Positions 1 to 4,975 of a DNA stretch of 8,284 nt are shown in pieces. The DNA is from an uncultured Alphaproteobacteria bacterium (GTDB lineage: Bacteria; Pseudomonadota; Alphaproteobacteria; UBA3830): the NCBI GenBank assembly GCA_905233775.1, contig CAJOEB010000029.1:512-8795 (forward strand), written 5' to 3'. A program made the translations under genes and the position numbers. Numbering within the stretch: the stretch's first letter is position 1; every line of letters starts with the position of its first letter. The notes under the pieces were generated by a model. The model saw only the letters and a list, made by a program, of their open reading frames with translations, did no database searches and had not been told where the DNA came from.

Positions 1-408
1 AATAGTATCTTATACACAGACTATGTGTTGAATGAAATCATAAAATTGCTCAAAGAAAAGGAAGATGAAAGTATCTGCTTCCTATATGTTTCAGATCACG
101 GACAGGAAATTTGTGGTGATGAGAGGTACGAATCGACTACGAGAGGCGGTACCGGCACATATGAGATACCTTTTGTTGTGTGGACATCTGATAAATATCG
201 GCAAGAAAACGCAATTTTCATTAATGAATGGGATACAAGCATGCCTTATGTGACCGACAAGATGGCATATTCAATAATCGATTTAGCGAGAATGAGTCAT
301 CCGTTAGTAGATTTAGCAAACAGCATATTCTCATCAGTACAGAAAAACCAAGAAACAACACAAGTAACAAAATCAACAGAAAATCGGCCAAAAATTAGAA
401 AAAAATAA
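1..408 (+). CDS. Phosphoethanolamine transferase (EptA/CptA-like, sulfatase fold), C-terminal part only
   Basis: The reading frame is open from base 1, so the gene starts before the window; the first GTG (25) is internal. The fragment begins NSILYTDYVL, a motif typical of the EptA/CptA/YhbX group of inner-membrane phosphoethanolamine transferases. The metal-binding YVSDHGQE stretch follows (Asp32 and His33 of the fragment), then YEIPFVVWTS and MPYVTDKMAYSIIDLA, which match the end of the periplasmic catalytic domain. Family members move phosphoethanolamine from phosphatidylethanolamine to lipid A or LPS core, lowering surface negative charge. The last 25 or so residues are a Thr/Gln/Lys-rich tail. 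Between DHG and YEIPF, relatives usually have another His; here the stretch reads STTRGGTGT without one. The membrane half and the catalytic Thr lie outside. It converges on the minus-strand gene ending at 562. The broad family is secure; the subfamily (EptA, EptC or CptA) and acceptor are not. Confidence 0.8.
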   Translation, partial: NSILYTDYVLNEIIKLLKEKEDESICFLYVSDHGQEICGDERYESTTRGGTGTYEIPFVVWTSDKYRQENAIFINEWDTSMPYVTDKMAYSIIDLARMSHPLVDLANSIFSSVQKNQETTQVTKSTENRPKIRKK

Positions 409-497
409 TTGGTAATAATTTTTCTTGTAGATATTGTTATATGTGTTGTAGATGTCATAGTGTAATTATTTTATTAATTATCATTTTGATTTATGAT

Positions 498-545
498 GAG
501 AGAAACAACAAATATTCATCTTTTATGTTCACAGTTGTCTCTCTC
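498..545. repeat. Inverted repeat between convergent genes
   Basis: The arms at 498-509 (GAGAGAAACAAC) and 534-545 (GTTGTCTCTCTC) pair at 11 of 12 positions around a 24-base loop. The repeat lies in the 153-base gap between two convergent genes (ends at 408 and 562), where a shared 3'-end structure would be expected. Neither strand has a T-run after the stem, so it is not a classical intrinsic terminator. It could be a bidirectional 3'-end stabiliser. Nothing else is visible in this gap. Confidence 0.45.
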
Positions 546-561
546 AATAAACGATTGGACA

Positions 562-1536
562 TTATTCGAGTCCCTCGGATCTTCTGTCCTTTTCTTCGTA
601 TAGTAGATTTCTGTACATACGCTGATTCATTGCTGTTACTCCATATTGGTTTTCATCCGCCCACAAGTCTTTATATTCAGGCAGAGGTTCGTGTTTTGGA
701 TCATATGACCAACTAGAAAGTGGTCTTTTGGCCATCATCTGTCTGAATCTTTCTATTGATTCTTCTATCTTTTGGATTTCTGTATTTAATTCTGTATCTG
801 TTAGCCTTCTTATTTTTTCGAGGAGCAAATCTTCTCTGACAGTAGCTAATATCGCGAGTGATTCGTCACCATACTCTGACATAAATTCTTTGTTTGGAGG
901 TGTATTATCTTTCTGAAAAGTCTCAGGATTATGAAAAAAATTATCCATTTTTTGGTTTATAAGTTCTAATTGTTCTGTCAATTGATCTTCTGATAGTTTA
1001 CTATAAACCCCAGAATAAGGTCTAGATTCTATAAATTTTAGGTAGCTTGGGATATATGGTGGAATAGACGAACTGGCATGTTTATGTCTTATGTAGTTTT
1101 GGAGAGTCCGTGGATGCTTATCTAATTCTTCCTCTATTTCTGTTAATTCTTCAAGTGAAGGACGAGAAGACAAAGGAATAACAATAGGAACTTTTTTATT
1201 TCCTGCGGGAGTAAACGACCCAAGCAAGTGTCGTTGAGAATGAGGAAGACTTGCTGTTTGATCTTTTCTGATTTCTGATGGTAAATGTGGAGGTGGAGGA
1301 GGAATAGAAGATAACGGGAATACTTCACCTCTGTCATTTGTTAAACTTAAATTGGAAAGATCATCTAAAGTAGTCACAGAAGGATTTGAACTAGAAAAAA
1401 TAAAATATTTTGACTTTTTGTAACTGTCTGTTATTTTAACTCGAAAAATTTTTTCATTATGTTCAGATGCTATAGAAGTTTCAAATATTGTAAAACAAAA
1501 TAAAAGAAATACTGTCATCAATATATTATTATTCAT
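562..1536 (-). CDS. Secreted protein of unknown function with proline run and helical repeats
   Basis: I do not recognise this 324-residue protein. The ATG at 1536 has a good ribosome site (AAGGAG at 1549-1544, 7-base spacer) and a TATAAT box upstream. Residues 1-23 form a signal peptide: MNNNI, a hydrophobic core, then ETSIAS before EHNEK, with likely cleavage after Ala23 or Ser24. There is no lipobox Cys and no later membrane span, so it is probably periplasmic or exported. Residues 78-86 (IPPPPPHLP) are a proline run inside a Ser/Pro-rich, probably disordered stretch (about 50-125). Three similar charged amphipathic segments follow: about 126-148, 180-206 and 244-270, each with the pattern L-[ST]-[ED]-x-x-L-x-x-[EQ]-[LI]. 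The C-terminus is highly charged. It lies downstream of arnA on the same strand after a 114-base gap with its own promoter, so it is probably a separate unit. A role at the envelope or as a host-directed factor is conjecture. Confidence 0.75.
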   Translation of the reverse strand: MNNNILMTVFLLFCFTIFETSIASEHNEKIFRVKITDSYKKSKYFIFSSSNPSVTTLDDLSNLSLTNDRGEVFPLSSIPPPPPHLPSEIRKDQTASLPHSQRHLLGSFTPAGNKKVPIVIPLSSRPSLEELTEIEEELDKHPRTLQNYIRHKHASSSIPPYIPSYLKFIESRPYSGVYSKLSEDQLTEQLELINQKMDNFFHNPETFQKDNTPPNKEFMSEYGDESLAILATVREDLLLEKIRRLTDTELNTEIQKIEESIERFRQMMAKRPLSSWSYDPKHEPLPEYKDLWADENQYGVTAMNQRMYRNLLYEEKDRRSEGLE

Positions 1537-1566
1537 AATAATTCTCCTTGATTAATTTTGTATAAA

Positions 1567-1598
1567 ATTATACTAAGAATTAGTTAACATAAAGTTAA
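1567..1598 (-). promoter_or_regulatory. Promoter of the secreted-protein gene with TTAA direct repeat
   Basis: Read on the minus strand, a perfect TATAAT (1572-1567) is followed after about 24 bases by the start codon at 1536, with the AAGGAG site in between. No good -35 hexamer sits at the usual distance. In its place are two TTAA-centred hexamers, ATTAAC and GTTAAC, separated by TTTAT. Their TTAA cores are at 1595-1598 and 1584-1587, exactly 11 bp apart, and the nearer hexamer ends 10 bp before the -10 box. Direct repeats in place of a -35 element are typical of activator-dependent promoters of the OmpR/PhoP/PmrA type; that reading is inference. Confidence 0.5.
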
Positions 1599-1603
1599 TT
1601 TTT

Positions 1604-1639
1604 TTTGTTTTTAAAAAAATGGCTTTACAAAAAAACAAA
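1604..1639. repeat. AT-rich inverted repeat downstream of arnA
   Basis: TTTGTTTTT (1604-1612) and AAAAACAAA (1631-1639) form a perfect 9-bp inverted repeat around an 18-base loop, just past the stop of the dehydrogenase gene. The stem has one G-C pair and no following T-run on the minus strand. It may be a weak 3' end for the arnC-arnA transcript, or chance in an A/T-tract-rich spacer. Confidence 0.25.
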
Positions 1640-1650
1640 CAGTTAAATAA

Positions 1651-2664
1651 TCAACAGAAATAATAATCCATAATTTTCTTAATTGAGGTTTTTATATCTG
1701 TTGTCGGTTTCCACTTCAATATTTGCTCTGCTTTCTTGATCGAAGGAACACGTCTCTGTACATCTTGGTACGATTTACCGTAATATTCAGATGCAGACAG
1801 TTCTCGTATTTCTGTCTTTTCTGCCGCATTTTTGATTTTTTCGTATGTTTTTGCGAGATCAACAATCATATATGCGAGATTTTTTATGCTTAATTCATTA
1901 TACGGATTGCCGATATTGAATATTTGCTGATTTGCACATCCATCTTTGTTTTCTATGATCTTAATAAGAGCTGCTATTGCATCAGAAATATCTGTAAAAC
2001 AGCGAATTTGTTTACCTCCATCAACCAAATTAATCGGTTTGTTGTGCAAAATATTGCTGAGGAACTGGGTTACAACTCTCGAACTGCCATTATTTTCATT
2101 GTATATGTCATCCAAGCGTGAACCAATCCAATTGAACGGCCGAAAAAGGGTATACCGCAATCCATCTCTTATGCCGTATCCGTATATTACTCTATCTAAC
2201 ATTTGTTTTGAGCATGAATATATCCAGCGTTGTTTACATATTGGTCCCGTAACGCAATTGGAATTTTCCTCGTCATATTCTTGATCGGTGCACATGCCAT
2301 ATACTTCAGATGTTGACGGGAAAATCACTCGCTTGTTGTATTTTACGCACCATCTGACGATCCTTAAATTCGCTTCAAAGTCGAGTTCAAAAACTCGTAA
2401 AGGATCCTGAACATAAACCAATGGACTGGCAATTGCAGCAAGCGGAAGAACAGCATCAGCTTGTTTTACTTTTTCTTCTTGAACATCGAATTCTTTTAAG
2501 ATATTGCATTTGCAAAAGTCGAAATTTTTATCATCTATGATATGAGAAACCTTATCTGATGAAATATCCAGCGCTGTTATTTTCCAATCCCGATGTGACC
2601 GCAATATTTCTTCGGATAAATGACTTCCTATAAAACCACCTGCACCAACAATAAGTATATTCAT
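1651..2664 (-). CDS. arnA: UDP-glucuronate dehydrogenase/decarboxylase, stand-alone ArnA C-terminal domain
   Basis: This is an extended short-chain dehydrogenase that aligns along its whole 337 residues with the C-terminal half of E. coli ArnA. That domain oxidises and decarboxylates UDP-glucuronic acid with NAD+ to UDP-4-keto-pentose, an early step towards UDP-L-Ara4N. The dinucleotide-binding motif GAGGFIG is at 7-13. The catalytic set is intact: Thr118-Ser119-Glu120 (in FPSTSEVYGMC), Tyr149 and Lys153 (YSCSK), and Arg305 in DVQRRVPS, matching Ser433, Glu434, Tyr463, Lys467 and Arg619 of E. coli ArnA. ELDFEANLRI, LFRPFNWIG and GGKQIRCFTDI are also ArnA-like. The roughly 300-residue N-terminal formyltransferase half is absent, and the protein starts directly at MNILIVGAGG. 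Only an AGAAGAA-rich stretch precedes the ATG. It follows arnC by 35 bases on the same strand, almost certainly in one operon. Decarboxylase activity is well supported; whether the end product is L-Ara4N or another pentose cannot be told here. Confidence 0.9.
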   Translation of the reverse strand: MNILIVGAGGFIGSHLSEEILRSHRDWKITALDISSDKVSHIIDDKNFDFCKCNILKEFDVQEEKVKQADAVLPLAAIASPLVYVQDPLRVFELDFEANLRIVRWCVKYNKRVIFPSTSEVYGMCTDQEYDEENSNCVTGPICKQRWIYSCSKQMLDRVIYGYGIRDGLRYTLFRPFNWIGSRLDDIYNENNGSSRVVTQFLSNILHNKPINLVDGGKQIRCFTDISDAIAALIKIIENKDGCANQQIFNIGNPYNELSIKNLAYMIVDLAKTYEKIKNAAEKTEIRELSASEYYGKSYQDVQRRVPSIKKAEQILKWKPTTDIKTSIKKIMDYYFC

Positions 2665-2699
2665 TATTCTTCTTCTTTCTTCTCTTTAATTTATTTTTA

Positions 2700-3764
2700 T
2701 TACTTCTTTTTATTATTTGTATTTTTGGCGTTCTTCTTTTCGCTTTTTTCGAGAATATCCCGGATAACAAAACTTGGATGCTCGCAAACAGCAAAATACG
2801 CACGTCCCAAGTATTCGCCAAGCAACCCTATGCCAAGAATTATTACACTGAGCAACAAAAATACGAACGCGAAATGTAATCCGTAACCATGATGATGTGT
2901 AACAACCTTCTTAAATACCTCGACAAAGAAATAAATCAAACTTGCCGAAGATATCGCCATACCAAACATTGTAAAGATCTGTAAAGGAAGCAAAGAAAAT
3001 CCTGTTAGCAGATCAAATGTAATACGAATGAGCTTATAGAGACTATATTTTGAACTGCCGGCATTTCGTTCTTCGTGTGAAACGGGAATATCTATAGGAT
3101 TCCACGCAAATTTTTGCGCCAGAGCTGTTATAAAGGTCGATGTTTCACGTGTTTTTACTACCTCATCTATAATATGGCGTTTATATGCACGTAACATACA
3201 GCCATGATCTACCATTTTTATACCTGTAGCACGATATCTTATAGCATTTACGATTTTTGATGCATATGTTCTGAAGAAATTATCATGACGTTTTGCTCTG
3301 TATCCGCCTACGAGGTCATATCCTTCTTTCTCCATTTTTGTGAGCAAAAGCGGGATTTCTTCTGGCAGATTTTGCAGATCTGCGTCAAGAGTAACTATCG
3401 TTTCGCCTCGCACATGTTCAAATCCTGCGAGAATTGCTACATATTGCCCGTAATTTCCGTTGAAAGTTATTACTCTGATTATATCAGAACGTTTTCTATA
3501 CCATTCACGAAGCATTGTCGGAGTTCTGTCGCTGCTGCCATCATCTACAAATATAACTTCGTATGCTCTTTTTGTAGCGTCCATTGTTTTCAACAGTCTG
3601 GTGCACAAATTATTGATATTTTCCTGTTCATTAAACATCGGAATTACAATTGAAATTTCAGGATCTTTATCAATTACCGATTTTTTAAGATTTTTCTGCA
3701 TTTTTTCATTATTTTTTTGAGTTTTCTTTGTAACTTTCTCTGCCATTTCTAATTTTCTTTTCAT
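2700..3764 (-). CDS. arnC: ArnC-like undecaprenyl-phosphate 4-deoxy-4-formamido-L-arabinose transferase
   Basis: This family-2 glycosyltransferase is anchored in the inner membrane. In the known pathway ArnC moves the formylated Ara4N sugar from UDP to undecaprenyl phosphate on the cytoplasmic face. Motifs in order: SIVIPMFNEQENI (38-50), DDGSSD (74-79), NYGQYVAILAGF (104-115), TLDADLQNLPEEIP (125-138) with the DAD metal site, HGCMLRAYKRHI (187-198) and AGSSKYS (235-241), all close to E. coli ArnC. Two membrane helices follow, about 257-283 and 297-320, the second ending in GLLGEYLGR. The 354 residues exceed E. coli ArnC (322) by a Lys/Gln-rich N-terminal stretch of about 33 residues and a Lys/Asn-rich tail. 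ATG at 3764 has no clear ribosome site; an ATG six codons in (3746) has only AG-rich bases before it, so the start is uncertain. First gene of a unit with arnA. A related lipid-linked glycosyltransferase such as a DPM1/GtrB type is the alternative. Confidence 0.87.
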   Translation of the reverse strand: MKRKLEMAEKVTKKTQKNNEKMQKNLKKSVIDKDPEISIVIPMFNEQENINNLCTRLLKTMDATKRAYEVIFVDDGSSDRTPTMLREWYRKRSDIIRVITFNGNYGQYVAILAGFEHVRGETIVTLDADLQNLPEEIPLLLTKMEKEGYDLVGGYRAKRHDNFFRTYASKIVNAIRYRATGIKMVDHGCMLRAYKRHIIDEVVKTRETSTFITALAQKFAWNPIDIPVSHEERNAGSSKYSLYKLIRITFDLLTGFSLLPLQIFTMFGMAISSASLIYFFVEVFKKVVTHHHGYGLHFAFVFLLLSVIILGIGLLGEYLGRAYFAVCEHPSFVIRDILEKSEKKNAKNTNNKKK

Positions 3765-3796
3765 ATTTATTAATATTGATCATATTGATGTTGGCA

Positions 3797-3825
3797 ATTT
3801 TAATGATTTCTTAATGAAGATACAA
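3797..3825 (-). promoter_or_regulatory. Candidate promoter of the arnC-arnA unit
   Basis: On the minus strand TTGTAT (3825-3820), a 17-base spacer and TAAAAT (3802-3797, 5 of 6 matches) place the transcript start near 3790, about 25 bases before the ATG at 3764. TTAA cores at 3811-3814 and 3800-3803 are 11 bp apart within it; on the plus strand they read TTTAAT-GATTT-CTTAAT. A second possible promoter, TTGCCA with TATTAA 16 bases on, lies closer to the gene and would make the ATG at 3764 leaderless, favouring 3746. Confidence 0.4.
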
Positions 3826-3867
3826 GGTCGGATGATTTTTTATAAATTTAGTTGTCTGATTTTCAGA

Positions 3868-3896
3868 TTGCAATAAAACTTTGTTTCTTATATCAT
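3868..3896 (+). promoter_or_regulatory. Candidate rplI promoter (P1)
   Basis: TTGCAA (3868-3873), a 17-base spacer and TATCAT (3891-3896, 5 of 6 matches to TATAAT) form a good sigma-70 type promoter pointing at rplI, with transcription expected from about 3903. It is divergent from the arnC promoter. Confidence 0.5.
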
Positions 3897-3910
3897 CGCT
3901 CTCTGTAGAA

Positions 3911-3919
3911 TGATATTAT
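3911..3919 (+). promoter_or_regulatory. Candidate rplI promoter (P2, extended -10)
   Basis: TGATATTAT is an extended -10 element (TGn plus TATTAT) without a recognisable -35 box. It would start transcripts near 3926, giving a leader of about 20 bases. It may act instead of, or in addition to, the upstream P1. Confidence 0.35.
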
Positions 3920-3946
3920 TATTTAATTATTTAATAAGGTGAATTC

Positions 3947-4456
3947 ATGGAGCATATTAAGGTTATTTTATTGCAGAGAGTCGCTAAACTTGGGCACATA
4001 GGTGATGTTGTAAAAGTAAAGCCTGGTTTCGCAAGAAATTATTTATTACCTAAAAAAATCGCGTTGAGAGCTACGGAAGAAAATAAGAAATATTTTGAGG
4101 AAAGAAAAGCACAGATTGAAGCGGCAAATGCTGAATCTCGTTCAGAAGCTCAGAAGATCGCGGATAAAGTTAAGGCGTTCTCTGTTACTTTGGTACGTCA
4201 AGCCAGCGAAAAAGGGCAATTATACGGTTCTGTAACAGCTCGAGATATTGCAATGGCTATAAAAGAGCAGGGTGTTACTGTTGCGGCAGGGCAAATCAAT
4301 TTGAATATGCCGATCAAAATGCTTGGTGTGTACGAATTGTCTGTCGATTTACATCCGGAAGTTTCCGTTCCTGTGAAATTGAGTGTTGCAAAGTCTGAAG
4401 AGGAAGCGCAACAGCAGTTTACTGAGACGGAAAATACTTCAGCAGCCGTTGCTTAA
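3947..4456 (+). CDS. rplI: 50S ribosomal protein bL9
   Basis: bL9 binds 23S rRNA near the base of the L1 stalk and helps keep reading frame on crowded mRNAs. The 169 residues show the full layout. The N-terminal RNA-binding domain (1-45) carries the family signature GHIGDVVKVKPGFARNYLLP at 16-35. The long charged linker helix spans about 45-75, and the C-terminal domain about 78-150 (TLVRQASEKGQLYGSVTARD at 81-100). An Ala/Glu/Thr-rich tail makes it longer than E. coli L9 (149), as is usual in Alphaproteobacteria. Wording such as VAKLGHIGD and LRATEENKKYFEERKAQIEA is alphaproteobacterial in style. The start is set by AAGGTG at 3936-3941 with a 5-base spacer. The usual partners rpsF and rpsR are not upstream: a divergent arnC is there instead, and rplI appears to have its own promoter. 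Confidence 0.96.
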   Translation: MEHIKVILLQRVAKLGHIGDVVKVKPGFARNYLLPKKIALRATEENKKYFEERKAQIEAANAESRSEAQKIADKVKAFSVTLVRQASEKGQLYGSVTARDIAMAIKEQGVTVAAGQINLNMPIKMLGVYELSVDLHPEVSVPVKLSVAKSEEEAQQQFTETENTSAAVA

Positions 4457-4526
4457 ATACATTAAGAAAAAGCATGGTGTAGATAAACACAAATATGTGG
4501 TGATATACCGGTAAATGATAGATGAG

Positions 4527-4535
4527 TGATATAAT
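4527..4535 (+). promoter_or_regulatory. Extended -10 promoter before the small-protein/kimA pair
   Basis: TGATATAAT is a perfect extended -10 element (TGn plus TATAAT at 4530-4535) with no evident -35 box. It would give a leader of about 65 bases to the ATG at 4607. An 8-bp palindrome, TACCGGTA (4506-4513), lies 13 bases upstream of TGn and could be an operator, though that is weak evidence. The 150-base gap after rplI holds no strong terminator. Confidence 0.5.
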
Positions 4536-4606
4536 GATTGTGTTATTGCTCACTTATGAAGTTTTTTAGAGAGTTTTTGTTGTAGAGTAGGGGAGGGAGC
4601 GTTGAT

Positions 4607-4975
4607 ATGAAGCAGGTACTTACTCCTGAGGATATTAACAGCTTGGAGGAGAAACTGAAAAAGGCGTCTCCTGCTCCCTGGCGGGTAATTGACGCAGAAA
4701 CAGTTGATACGGTTTGGGTTTCTCCGGATATTGAAGGAAATCCGATAGCACTAATCGATTATAATTCCGCAGAGCAGAATAAAGCAGATGCGCGTTTTAT
4801 CGCTTCTGCTCGTAACTATATGGAAGTTTTGATCAGTGAGATAAAGACTTTGCGGAAACGTATTCTTGATCTTATTCAGTCGAATAATATAGAGTTGCAA
4901 AAACGATTGGATTTACAAGAAGAATTAAATGAATTAAAGAAAGTATTGCAGGATTCATCAGATGGGAATAAGTAG
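4607..4975 (+). CDS. Small coiled-coil protein, phage-type ADARFIA family, coupled to kimA
   Basis: This 122-residue soluble protein starts at an ATG with a strong GGGAGGGAG ribosome site (4591-4599). It has the layout of a loosely defined family frequent in phages and prophages (Ea22-like and related hypothetical proteins). An N-terminal helix, LTPEDINSLEEKLKKA (5-20), leads into SPAPWRVID (21-29), where the Pro-Trp is typical. A short beta-rich centre follows, then NKADARFIASARNYMEVLISEIKTLRKR (58-85), the hallmark part. The C-terminal region from about 73 to 116 is a long charged coiled coil. No function is established for this group that I can name. Its stop codon lies inside the next gene (14-base overlap), so the two are probably co-transcribed and translationally coupled, which suggests a partner or regulator of the transporter. 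That link is inference. No phage genes surround it. Confidence 0.8.
   Translation: MKQVLTPEDINSLEEKLKKASPAPWRVIDAETVDTVWVSPDIEGNPIALIDYNSAEQNKADARFIASARNYMEVLISEIKTLRKRILDLIQSNNIELQKRLDLQEELNELKKVLQDSSDGNK

Noticed and set aside
1946..2284. 112-codon plus-strand open frame inside the arnA-like gene
   Set aside because: It lies wholly antisense to a gene with full catalytic-motif conservation and has no ribosome site or recognisable protein features.
4525..4567. Stem-loop AGTGA/TCACT with a later T6 as a terminator for rplI
   Set aside because: The stem is short and bulged and the T-run starts 7 bases after it. The same bases form the extended -10 promoter of the next gene, which is the better reading.
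4607..4975. Prophage remnant
   Set aside because: The small protein is phage-like, but no integrase, attachment-site repeat, structural or lysis gene accompanies it, and it is tightly linked to a transporter.
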